Assembly: GCA_002292215.1 (NCBI GenBank) | Contig: DBBN01000030.1 | Coordinates: forward strand, 1 to 6,198 | Length of the DNA stretch: 6,198 nt | From: Glaciecola sp. UBA983 | Lineage (GTDB): Bacteria > Pseudomonadota > Gammaproteobacteria > Enterobacterales > Alteromonadaceae | Direction of reading: 5' to 3' | Shown here: positions 1 through 6,198 of the stretch, in pieces | How positions within the stretch are numbered: the first letter of the stretch is position 1 | Layout: each line of letters opens with the position of its first letter | Program-made: the position numbers and the translations under genes | Notes under the pieces: model-generated | Seen by the model: only the letters and a program-made list of their open reading frames with translations | What the model was told of the DNA's origin: nothing | The model's database searches: none

Positions 1-594
1 ACTGTCCGAGATATGGAAAAAGCCGGTGCAGCAGCGGTACATATGGAAGACCAAGTCGCACAAAAGCGCTGTGGTCATCGTCCAAACAAAGAAATCGTCT
101 CCACCGAAGAAATGGTTGACCGGATAAAAGCGGCGGTTGATGCACGTACCGATCCTGATTTTTTCATCATGGCACGCACCGATTCATTTGCTCAAGAAGG
201 CTTAGACAAAGCCATTGCTCGGGCGAAAGCCTATGTTGCAGCTGGCGCTGACGGTATTTTTGCTGAAGCTGTAAAAACAGAAGAACATTACCGTGCATTT
301 AGTGAAGCATTAGATGTGCCGATTTTGGCCAATATTACCGAATTTGGTCAAACCGAACTGTGGAACAAAGAACAGTTAGGCGAGTGGGGCGCAGCGATGG
401 TGTTATATCCATTATCAGCCTTTAGAGCCATGAACAAAGCGGCGGAAAATGTCTATCGTCATATTCTTGAAGATGGTGATCAAAAAGCCGTTGTCGATAC
501 CATGCAAACGCGAATGGATTTGTATGATTACTTGGGTTATCACGATTATGAGCAAAAGCTCGACTCGTTATTTGCTGAAGGCAAAAACAAGTAA
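1..594 (+). CDS. prpB: 2-methylisocitrate lyase, 5'-truncated by window edge
   Basis: This enzyme cleaves 2-methylisocitrate to pyruvate and succinate, the last step of the 2-methylcitrate cycle, in the cytoplasm. The frame is open from base 1, so the ATG at 13 is internal (Met between Asp and Glu in a helix), not the start. The 197 residues seen fit the C-terminal two thirds of a roughly 296-residue PrpB, with about 99 residues missing; the missing part should hold the Mg-binding aspartates. Seen directly: the isocitrate lyase/PEP mutase signature KRCGHR at visible residues 22-27, with the catalytic Cys at 24 (Cys123 in E. coli numbering, from memory). Also visible are the acidic HMEDQ just before it, ARTD (Arg at 59), the Glu at 89 and [10 protein letters not shown] around 107-116. 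These spacings match the E. coli enzyme and distinguish it from the longer glyoxylate-cycle isocitrate lyase. It is the first prp gene visible and ends 82 bases before prpC. No frameshift or internal stop is seen. Confidence 0.96.
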   Translation, partial: TVRDMEKAGAAAVHMEDQVAQKRCGHRPNKEIVSTEEMVDRIKAAVDARTDPDFFIMARTDSFAQEGLDKAIARAKAYVAAGADGIFAEAVKTEEHYRAFSEALDVPILANITEFGQTELWNKEQLGEWGAAMVLYPLSAFRAMNKAAENVYRHILEDGDQKAVVDTMQTRMDLYDYLGYHDYEQKLDSLFAEGKNK

Positions 595-644
595 TTCATA
601 GCACCGATAAATGAGTACCTTGTACCCTATATTCAATCTAACAA

Positions 645-664
645 TTAAAAAAAATTTTAAAAAA
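645..664 (+). other. A/T-tract run in the prpB-prpC spacer
   Basis: The 82-base gap between prpB and prpC ends in eight A, four T and six A in a row, just upstream of the prpC ribosome binding site. AAAATTTT and TTTTAAAA are both self-complementary, but such A/T pairs form only weak hairpins. AU-rich, unstructured leaders like this often favour translation initiation and can serve as RNase E or Hfq contact sites; that role is inference here. No convincing intrinsic terminator or sigma-70 promoter was found in the spacer, so prpB and prpC are probably co-transcribed. Confidence 0.4.
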
Positions 665-669
665 GAGGA
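662..669 (+). promoter_or_regulatory. Ribosome binding site of prpC, decides its start
   Basis: AAAGAGGA contains GAGG ending eight bases before the ATG at 677, a near-ideal Shine-Dalgarno distance. The upstream in-frame ATG at 611 has no purine-rich site before it and would add 22 Lys/Asn-rich residues without family similarity, encoded largely by the A/T tract. The start at 677 is therefore chosen. Confidence 0.85.
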
Positions 670-676
670 CATCAAC

Positions 677-1807
677 ATGGCCGATAAAAAATTAAGTGGC
701 GCTGGATTACGTGGTCAAAGCGCAGGTGAAACCAAACTCTGTACTGTGGGACAATCTGGCTCAGGTTTAACCTATTGTGGTTATGATGTATCAGATTTAG
801 CGGATAATGCGACCTTTGAAGAAGTCGCATATTTATTATTTAACGGTGAGCTACCCACCCAAGCGCAATTAGATGAATATGTCGCGCAACTAACTAGCAT
901 GCGTGATTTACCTGATGCCCTTAAAGCGGTGTTGCGTTTAGTGCCAAAAGATACCCATCCGATGGATGTTATGCGCACCGGCGCATCATTCTTAGGAAAT
1001 CTAGAACCTGAAGCCGATTTTGCTCAACAACAGCACGCTGCCAATCGTTTACTGGCTGCCTTTCCTGCAATCATGACCTATTGGTATCGTTATACCCATG
1101 AAGGCGTTGAAATTGATTGTGTCACCGATGAATCATCAATCGGTGGTCACTTCTTAGCATTATTAACCGGTAAAACGCCATCTGAATTACATCGTAAAGT
1201 CATGGACGTATCTTTGATTTTGTATGCGGAGCACGAATTTAACGCCTCAACCTTTACGGCGCGTGTATGTGCTTCGACATTATCCGATATGTTTTCGTGT
1301 ATTACTGGCGCAATTGGTTCATTACGCGGTCCATTACATGGCGGAGCCAATGAAGCGGCAATGGAGATGATCCAGAAGTTTACTTCCCCAGAAGACGCTA
1401 AAATCCAAATGGCAGGGATGTTGGAACGTAAAGAAAAAATCATGGGCTTTGGCCATGCCATTTATCGTGAATCTGATCCGCGTAATGTGATCATCAAAAA
1501 ATGGTCTAAATTATTATCGGAAGAATACGGAGATAGTAGCTTGTATGATATCTCAGTCGCGTGTGAACAGTTTATGTGGGATAGCAAAAAATTATTCTGT
1601 AATGCAGATTTCTTCCATGCTTCAGCGTATCACTTTATGGGTATTCCAACGCCATTATTTACGCCAATCTTTGTGTGCTCACGCGTGACTGGTTGGGCGG
1701 CACATGTCATGGAGCAGCGGGCTAATAACCGGATCATTCGTCCAAGCGCCGATTATACAGGAAGTGAACCGCGTACCGTGACCCCTATTGCACAACGAGG
1801 TGCTTAA
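677..1807 (+). CDS. prpC: 2-methylcitrate synthase
   Basis: This enzyme condenses propionyl-CoA with oxaloacetate to 2-methylcitrate, the entry step of the cycle; it is a cytoplasmic member of the citrate synthase family. The 376-residue product is close to the usual 370-390 for PrpC and shorter than the hexameric GltA type (about 427). Seen: the N-terminal LSGAGLRGQSAGETKLCTVG typical of PrpC, HPMDVMRTG at 94-102, AEHEFNAST at 184-192, GPLHGGANE with the first catalytic His221, the citrate synthase signature GFGHAIYRESDPR with His260, and Asp311 in NADFFHASAY. The 39- and 51-residue spacing of His, His and Asp equals that of Salmonella PrpC (235/274/325, from memory). The C-terminus has RVTGWAAHVMEQR and IIRPSADYTG. 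An oddity is Cys34 in LTYCGYD, where Arg is usual. The next gene starts one base after the stop codon, so acnD translation is probably coupled. Promiscuous citrate synthase activity is possible, but context makes the propionate role firm. Confidence 0.96.
   Translation: MADKKLSGAGLRGQSAGETKLCTVGQSGSGLTYCGYDVSDLADNATFEEVAYLLFNGELPTQAQLDEYVAQLTSMRDLPDALKAVLRLVPKDTHPMDVMRTGASFLGNLEPEADFAQQQHAANRLLAAFPAIMTYWYRYTHEGVEIDCVTDESSIGGHFLALLTGKTPSELHRKVMDVSLILYAEHEFNASTFTARVCASTLSDMFSCITGAIGSLRGPLHGGANEAAMEMIQKFTSPEDAKIQMAGMLERKEKIMGFGHAIYRESDPRNVIIKKWSKLLSEEYGDSSLYDISVACEQFMWDSKKLFCNADFFHASAYHFMGIPTPLFTPIFVCSRVTGWAAHVMEQRANNRIIRPSADYTGSEPRTVTPIAQRGA
1797..1802 (+). promoter_or_regulatory. Ribosome binding site of acnD inside the prpC 3' end
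   Basis: GAGGTG lies in the last codons of prpC, with GAGG ending eight bases before the ATG at 1809. This supports that ATG over the in-frame TTG at 1788, which sits inside prpC and has no such site. The prpC stop (1805-1807) falls between the site and the ATG, a layout suited to reinitiation by ribosomes finishing prpC. Confidence 0.8.
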
Positions 1808-1808
1808 A

Positions 1809-4403
1809 ATGAACAGTGATTACAAAATTCGTTTGCCTGAAAGTACGTTAGAGTATTTTGATACTCAAGCAGCGGTCAATGCGATTGAGCCTGGTGCGTA
1901 CGCCAAGCTCCCGTATACTTCAAAGGTACTAGCAGAAAACTTGGTACGTAAATGTGCGCCAGAGTCACTACAGGTGTCATTAGAACAATTAATCTACCGT
2001 AAAAAAGAAAAAGATTTCCCGTGGTTTCCCGCACGAGTGGTCTGTCATGATATTTTGGGACAAACGGCACTGGTTGATTTAGCCGGTTTACGTGATGCCA
2101 TTGCGGATAAAGGTGGTGATCCTGCTAAAGTTAACCCTGTTGTACCAACGCAACTTATCGTCGATCATTCCTTAGCTGTTGAGTACGGCGGCTTTGATCC
2201 TGAAGCGTTTGATAAAAACCGCGCGATTGAAGATCGTCGTAATGAAGATCGTTTCCATTTTATTAATTGGACCAAAACGGCGTTTAAAAACGTGGATGTA
2301 ATCCCCCCTGGTAACGGGATCATGCACCAAATTAACCTTGAAAAAATGTCACCCGTCGTGCAAGTAAAAGATAATGTTGCCTTTCCTGATACCTGTGTAG
2401 GGACTGATTCACATACTCCCCATACAGATGCCCTAGGCGTGATCTCGATTGGTGTCGGTGGTTTGGAAGCGGAAAATGTCATGCTAGGGCGCGCTTCGTA
2501 TATGCGTTTGCCGGATATTATTGGCGTCGAGTTCACAGGTAAGCCACAACCGGGCATTACTTCTACAGATATCGTATTGGCATTGACGCAGTTTTTACGT
2601 GAAGCCAAAGTCGTCGGTGCATTTTTAGAGTTTTATGGTGAAGGTACCCAGCATTTATCATTAGGAGATCGCGCGACGATTTCTAATATGACACCTGAGT
2701 ATGGCGCAACGGCAGCGATGTTTTATATCGATCAGCAAACCATTGATTATTTAACGTTAACCGGACGTGAGCCGGAGCAAGTGAAGTTAGTCGAAGCCTA
2801 TGCTAAAACCACAGGTTTGTGGGCTGATAGCATGGTAGATGCCCAATACGAGCGTACCTTATCATTTGATTTGTCTGCGGTGCAGTGGAATATGGCGGGT
2901 CCGTCAAATCCTCATGCTAAGCTCCCGGTCAGTGAGCTAGCCTCGCGCGGTATTGCCAAAGCGTATACCAAGGAAGAAGGTTTAATGCCAGATGGCGCTG
3001 TTATCATTGCAGCGATTACCAGTTGTACTAACACGTCGAACCCACGCAATGTGATCATGGCGGGCATGCTTGCCAAAAAAGCCAATGAGCTTGGTTTAGT
3101 TCGTCAACCTTGGGTTAAATCCTCATTAGCGCCAGGTTCTAAAGTCGTTAAAATGTACTTAGAAGAAGCTGGATTACTGTCTGAATTAGAGCATTTAGGC
3201 TTTGGCATTGTCGGATATGCCTGTACTTCATGTAATGGTATGTCGGGTGCATTGGATCCTAAGATCCAACAAGAAATTATCGACCGTGATTTATATGCTA
3301 CAGCAGTGTTATCAGGTAACCGTAATTTTGATGGTCGCATTCATCCGTATGCATCACAAGCATTCTTGGCATCTCCGCCATTAGTAGTGGCCTATGCGAT
3401 TGCGGGTTCAATACGTTTTGATATTGAAAAAGACGTATTAGGGCATGACAAAAACGGCAATCCAGTTCGTTTAAAAGATATATGGCCAGATGATGCCGAA
3501 GTCGATGCCGTGATTAAAGCGAGCGTCAAGCCTGAGATGTTTAACCAAGTGTATACACCTATGTTTGATTTGAGTGTTGACTATGGTGAGAAAAACAACC
3601 CGCTCTATGATTGGCGTCCACAAAGTACCTATATCCGTCGTCCACCTTATTGGGAAGGCGATATAGCAGCGCCAAGAACCATGCAAGGTATGCGACCATT
3701 AGCGGTACTTGGGGATAACATTACAACCGATCATTTATCGCCCTCGAATGCAATTATGAGTAGCAGTGCTGCCGGTGAATACTTAGCTAAAATGGGCTTG
3801 CCGGAAGAAGATTTTAACTCGTATGCGACACATCGTGGCGATCATCTAACAGCGCAGCGCGCGACGTTTGCTAATCCAAAACTACTCAATGAAATGGTCT
3901 TAGATGAGCAAGGTGAGATCAAACAGGGTTCTTATGCCCGTGTCGAACCGGAAGGTAAAACATTGCGTATGTGGGAAGCGATTGAAACTTATATGGAACG
4001 TAAGCAACCATTGATCATTGTGGCTGGTGCGGATTATGGACAAGGTTCATCTCGTGACTGGGCAGCGAAAGGGGTACGTTTAGCCGGCGTAGAAGTGATT
4101 ATCGCCGAAGGGTTTGAACGTATTCACCGCACTAACTTAGTCGGTATGGGCGTGTTGCCATTAGAGTTTATGCCAGGGCAAACTCGTCATACTTTTAATA
4201 TTGATGGCACTGAAACCTACGCAGTCAATGGTGACGTAGTAGCCGGAAGCACCATGCAAGTTGAAGTAACACGTGCTAACGGAGAGCAATTTAACATTGA
4301 TACATTATGTCGGATTGATACTGCTGAGGAACAAAGCGTGTATGAAGCCGGTGGTGTATTACAACGCTTTGCACAAGACTTTTTAGAAGGACATGTCGCA
4401 TGA
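1809..4403 (+). CDS. acnD: Fe-S 2-methylcitrate dehydratase, AcnD type
   Basis: This aconitase-family enzyme dehydrates 2-methylcitrate in the cytoplasm, replacing the cofactor-free PrpD; with PrpF it yields 2-methyl-cis-aconitate. The 864 residues match AcnD (about 865) and fall short of AcnA (about 890). The aconitase domains span roughly residues 60-530 and the swivel domain roughly 625-790. The 4Fe-4S ligands are Cys406 in TSCTNTSNP and Cys472 and Cys475 in GYACTSCNG; the 66- and 3-residue spacing equals IRP1 437/503/506. Active-site pieces seen are GTDSH at 198-202, LGDNITTDHLSPS at 634-646 and YGQGSSRDWAAKG at 743-755 (Ser747 and Arg749 as the catalytic serine/arginine pair). PHTDALGVI after GTDSHT and NMAGPSNPH at 361-369 favour AcnD over AcnA, and the prpC and prpF neighbours settle it. 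The stop overlaps the prpF start by four bases. No disruption is seen. Confidence 0.96.
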   Translation: MNSDYKIRLPESTLEYFDTQAAVNAIEPGAYAKLPYTSKVLAENLVRKCAPESLQVSLEQLIYRKKEKDFPWFPARVVCHDILGQTALVDLAGLRDAIADKGGDPAKVNPVVPTQLIVDHSLAVEYGGFDPEAFDKNRAIEDRRNEDRFHFINWTKTAFKNVDVIPPGNGIMHQINLEKMSPVVQVKDNVAFPDTCVGTDSHTPHTDALGVISIGVGGLEAENVMLGRASYMRLPDIIGVEFTGKPQPGITSTDIVLALTQFLREAKVVGAFLEFYGEGTQHLSLGDRATISNMTPEYGATAAMFYIDQQTIDYLTLTGREPEQVKLVEAYAKTTGLWADSMVDAQYERTLSFDLSAVQWNMAGPSNPHAKLPVSELASRGIAKAYTKEEGLMPDGAVIIAAITSCTNTSNPRNVIMAGMLAKKANELGLVRQPWVKSSLAPGSKVVKMYLEEAGLLSELEHLGFGIVGYACTSCNGMSGALDPKIQQEIIDRDLYATAVLSGNRNFDGRIHPYASQAFLASPPLVVAYAIAGSIRFDIEKDVLGHDKNGNPVRLKDIWPDDAEVDAVIKASVKPEMFNQVYTPMFDLSVDYGEKNNPLYDWRPQSTYIRRPPYWEGDIAAPRTMQGMRPLAVLGDNITTDHLSPSNAIMSSSAAGEYLAKMGLPEEDFNSYATHRGDHLTAQRATFANPKLLNEMVLDEQGEIKQGSYARVEPEGKTLRMWEAIETYMERKQPLIIVAGADYGQGSSRDWAAKGVRLAGVEVIIAEGFERIHRTNLVGMGVLPLEFMPGQTRHTFNIDGTETYAVNGDVVAGSTMQVEVTRANGEQFNIDTLCRIDTAEEQSVYEAGGVLQRFAQDFLEGHVA
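4385..4403 (+). promoter_or_regulatory. prpF ribosome binding site and ATGA stop/start overlap
   Basis: AGAAGGA at 4385-4391, within the last acnD codons, precedes the prpF ATG by eight bases. The acnD TGA (4401-4403) and the prpF ATG (4400-4402) share ATGA, the classic layout for translational coupling. It fits the need for AcnD and its partner PrpF to be made together. The ATG at 4393 is out of frame with PrpF. Confidence 0.85.
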
Positions 4404-5599
4404 GCCAACCAGCTGCTGGATCCGCCTTTGCACCCCAGCTGAAAATTCCTGCCACGTATATGCGTGGTGGGACGAGTAAAGGGGTGTTTTTTAAGCTCAG
4501 TGATTTGCCGGTGGCAGCACAAGTGGCAGGTGCTTATCGTGATGCATTATTACTGCGTGTGATTGGTAGCCCTGATCCCTATGGCAAACAGACGGATGGC
4601 ATGGGAGGGGCAACCTCAAGTACCAGTAAAACGGTTATTTTGAGTGCCAGCACACAACCAGATCATGATGTGGATTATTTGTTTGGCCAAGTGGCGATTG
4701 ATAAACCCTTTGTGGATTGGAGTGGTAATTGCGGTAATTTGACGGCAGCGGTTGGTTCATTTGCCATTAATAATGGTTTGGTAGAAGCTGGACGTATTCC
4801 TGAAAATGGGGTAGCAGTCGTGCGTATTTGGCAAGCCAATATTCATAAAACGATTATTGCTCGCGTGCCGATCAGCAACGGAGAAGTTCAAGAAACGGGT
4901 GATTTTATGCTCGATGGCGTGACATTTCCCGCAGCAGAAGTGCCGGTGGAGTTTGTTGCTCCAGTCGATCCATCCGAAGCGGTGTTACCGACCGGTAATC
5001 TGGTTGATACACTCATTGTGCCAGGTATCGGTGAGTTTCAAGTTAGTATGATTAACTCAGGGATCCCGACGTTATTTTTTAACTCGTCAGAGCTCGGTTA
5101 TATCGGTACTGAATTGCAAGATGCCATTAATAATGACGAAGCAGCATTAGCGCGATTTGAAACGATCCGCTTGCATGGTGCGGTAAAGATGGGCTTGAGT
5201 CCTGATATTGAAACAGCTCAAAGATCGCAACATACACCTAAAATTGCGTTTGTTGCACCTGCTAGTGCTTTTACCACATCAAGTGGTACTGACATTTCTC
5301 AAGATGGGATTGATTTGCACGTCAGAGCCTTATCAATGGGCAAATTACATCATGCGATGATGGGTACGGCTGCAGTTGCGATTGGCACTGCTGCCGCCAT
5401 TCCTGGGACACTGGTGAATTTGGCTGCCGGTGGCGGTGCAATTGAGTCGGTTACTTTTGGCCATCCATCAGGTACTTTAAAAGTGGGGGCAAGTGCGTCA
5501 TTAGCGGATGCTAAATGGCAAGTTGAAAAGGTGGTGATGAGCCGTTCAGCCAGGGTTTTGATGGAAGGGAATGTGCGAGTGCCGGAGCCTGTTGTGTAA
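4400..5599 (+). CDS. prpF: 2-methylaconitate cis-trans isomerase, AcnD partner
   Basis: PrpF isomerises the methylaconitate released by AcnD to 2-methyl-cis-aconitate, the form a normal aconitase can hydrate. It has a diaminopimelate-epimerase-like fold without cofactor and acts in the cytoplasm. The 399 residues agree with the family (about 390-400). Seen: the opening PATYMRGGTSKGVFF at 17-31, SPDPYGKQTDGMGGATSSTSK at 57-77, WSGNCGNLTAAVG at 107-119, INSGIPTLFFN at 218-228, and a Gly/Ala-rich C-terminal half with MGKLHHAMMGTAAVAIGTAAAIPGTLVN at 313-340. Lys77 and Cys111 probably correspond to Lys73 and Cys107 reported as important in Shewanella oneidensis PrpF; the 34-residue spacing is the same, but the residue assignment is from memory. 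It is the last gene of the operon here, and its stop codon lies in a hairpin. Related proteins include 4-oxalomesaconate tautomerases, but adjacency to acnD makes PrpF the strong choice. Confidence 0.96.
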   Translation: MSQPAAGSAFAPQLKIPATYMRGGTSKGVFFKLSDLPVAAQVAGAYRDALLLRVIGSPDPYGKQTDGMGGATSSTSKTVILSASTQPDHDVDYLFGQVAIDKPFVDWSGNCGNLTAAVGSFAINNGLVEAGRIPENGVAVVRIWQANIHKTIIARVPISNGEVQETGDFMLDGVTFPAAEVPVEFVAPVDPSEAVLPTGNLVDTLIVPGIGEFQVSMINSGIPTLFFNSSELGYIGTELQDAINNDEAALARFETIRLHGAVKMGLSPDIETAQRSQHTPKIAFVAPASAFTTSSGTDISQDGIDLHVRALSMGKLHHAMMGTAAVAIGTAAAIPGTLVNLAAGGGAIESVTFGHPSGTLKVGASASLADAKWQVEKVVMSRSARVLMEGNVRVPEPVV

Positions 5600-5622
5600 A
5601 CAGGCTCGATATTTAATTAATT
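5585..5622 (+). terminator. Probable intrinsic terminator overlapping the prpF stop codon
   Basis: GAGCCTGTT (5585-5593) and AACAGGCTC (5599-5607) form a perfect nine-base-pair stem with the five-base loop GTGTA. A T-rich but interrupted tail (5608-5622, eight T in fifteen) follows on the + strand. The last three prpF codons, including the TAA at 5597-5599, lie inside the stem-loop, so ribosomes finishing prpF would cover it. On the minus strand the stem comes ten bases after the transporter stop but has no T-run behind it. It is therefore better as a + strand terminator, perhaps also protecting both 3' ends. Without a clean U-tract its strength is uncertain. Confidence 0.65.
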
Positions 5623-6198
5623 CAGTATAAACGGCGCCCACCAAATTGCCACAAATGTTAGTATCACCAACCCAATAAGGTTTAAAATCAAACCGCTGCG
5701 GATCATTTGTGGAATGGTTAGCATGCCTGACGCAAACACAATGGCATTTGGTGGTGTAGCGACAGGTAACATAAACGCGCAGCTAGCCGCTAAGGTTATA
5801 GGCACACTCAACATCAGCGGTGATAAATCTTGTTGGATTGCAATGGCTCCCATGACGGGTAAAAAGGTCGCTGTGGTGGCTAAATTACTGGTCAATTCCG
5901 TTAAAAAAATGACTAACCCGGTCGTGAGGATAATCAATAATATTAATTTTGATGTACCCATTGCTGAAACGGTTTCTCCTAACCATAAGGCCAACCCTGA
6001 ACCTGAAACCGCAGATGCTAAGCTTAATCCTCCCCCGAATAATATCAACACACCCCAAGGCAAACGGGTTACATCAGGCCAAGTAATTAGCTGGTATTGC
6101 TCTTTTTCACCCGATGGGATAATGAATAATAACATCGCTGCTGCCATGGCAATCATTGCATCACTGACGCCAGTCACCCCGAGCATATCACTGACTGG
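5617..6198 (-). CDS. DASS/SLC13-family sodium:carboxylate symporter, C-terminal part, 5'-truncated
   Basis: This is an inner-membrane transporter of the divalent anion:sodium symporter family, whose members import succinate, malate, fumarate, citrate or sulfate with Na+. The frame is open from the window edge, so the Met at 6186 need not be the start. The 193 visible residues are about 40% of a typical 450-480 residue protein. Counting from the edge, hydrophobic segments lie near residues 12-28, 46-64, 84-102, 131-147 and 165-187. TELTSNLATTATFLP (about 101-114) carries the second Ser-Asn motif of the family, which in VcINDY-type structures binds Na+ and substrate carboxylate. ASCAFMLPVATPPNAIV (about 138-154) fits the SLC13 family signature in full. 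It converges on prpF with 17 bases between stop codons and is transcribed separately; its promoter lies outside the window. The substrate cannot be read from this part. A di- or tricarboxylate is more likely than sulfate given these motifs and the neighbours. Confidence 0.88.
   Translation of the reverse strand, partial: PVSDMLGVTGVSDAMIAMAAAMLLFIIPSGEKEQYQLITWPDVTRLPWGVLILFGGGLSLASAVSGSGLALWLGETVSAMGTSKLILLIILTTGLVIFLTELTSNLATTATFLPVMGAIAIQQDLSPLMLSVPITLAASCAFMLPVATPPNAIVFASGMLTIPQMIRSGLILNLIGLVILTFVAIWWAPFILN

Noticed and set aside
620..648. A possible sigma-70 promoter in the prpB-prpC spacer (TTGTAC with a weak AATTAA 17 bases on, or TATATT at 628).
   Set aside because: The -10 match is poor in the first case and no -35 fits the second; AT-rich spacers give such matches by chance.
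611..676. An in-frame 22-codon N-terminal extension of prpC starting at the ATG at 611.
   Set aside because: There is no ribosome binding site before 611, the residues are low-complexity and unlike PrpC N-termini, and a strong site precedes the ATG at 677.
1788..1808. A TTG start giving acnD seven extra residues.
   Set aside because: It lies inside prpC coding sequence without a suitably spaced ribosome binding site; the ATG at 1809 has GAGG eight bases upstream.
2165..2608. A 147-codon open frame on the minus strand inside acnD, and similar shorter antisense frames in prpC and acnD.
   Set aside because: They lie wholly within well-supported genes, show no recognisable domain, and are explained by the codon pattern of the sense strand.
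1809..4403. Annotation as housekeeping aconitase AcnA.
   Set aside because: The length, the PHTDALG and NMAGPSNPH motifs and the position between prpC and prpF all point to AcnD.
5613..5620. The palindrome TTAATTAA in the short convergent gap.
   Set aside because: An eight-base A/T palindrome in an AT-rich gap is expected by chance, and it overlaps the transporter stop codon; no operator role can be supported.
1..6198. Search for tRNA or rRNA genes, CRISPR arrays, insertion sequences, attachment sites and long direct repeats.
   Set aside because: Nothing of the kind was seen by eye; nearly all of the window is accounted for by five coding sequences.

Overview
The window holds the 3' part of a propionate-catabolism operon of the 2-methylcitrate cycle. 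It is the AcnD/PrpF version of the cycle rather than the PrpD version. A truncated carboxylate-transporter gene follows on the opposite strand. Base composition is moderately AT-rich. The protein sequences, together with the order prpB-prpC-acnD-prpF, look like a gammaproteobacterium, most plausibly a marine or aquatic lineage near Shewanella, Vibrio or other Alteromonadales. That placement is recalled from family sequences and was not tested; no genus can be named.

Layout, left to right. Positions 1-594 (+) are the C-terminal two thirds of prpB (2-methylisocitrate lyase), cut by the window edge. An 82-base AT-rich spacer with A/T tracts and a strong ribosome binding site follows. Positions 677-1807 (+) are prpC (2-methylcitrate synthase). 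One base later, 1809-4403 (+) is acnD (iron-sulfur 2-methylcitrate dehydratase). It overlaps by four bases (ATGA) with prpF (2-methylaconitate isomerase), 4400-5599 (+). A hairpin spans the prpF stop codon and probably ends the operon. Positions 5617-6198 (-) are the C-terminal part of a DASS/SLC13-type sodium:carboxylate symporter, convergent with prpF and cut by the right edge.

How the genes work together: propionyl-CoA and oxaloacetate are condensed by PrpC to 2-methylcitrate. AcnD dehydrates this to a methylaconitate product, and PrpF isomerises it to 2-methyl-cis-aconitate. An aconitase encoded elsewhere (usually AcnB) hydrates that to 2-methylisocitrate. PrpB splits 2-methylisocitrate to pyruvate and succinate. 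Neither a propionyl-CoA synthetase (prpE) nor a prp regulator lies in the window, and the convergent transporter shows that prpE does not directly follow prpF. All complete genes look intact, with recognisable catalytic and cluster-binding residues.

Nothing here amounts to an undescribed system. The points worth a second look are modest: the stem-loop over the prpF stop codon, an Arg-to-Cys change in a conserved PrpC motif, the A/T-tract leader of prpC, and the convergent carboxylate transporter.
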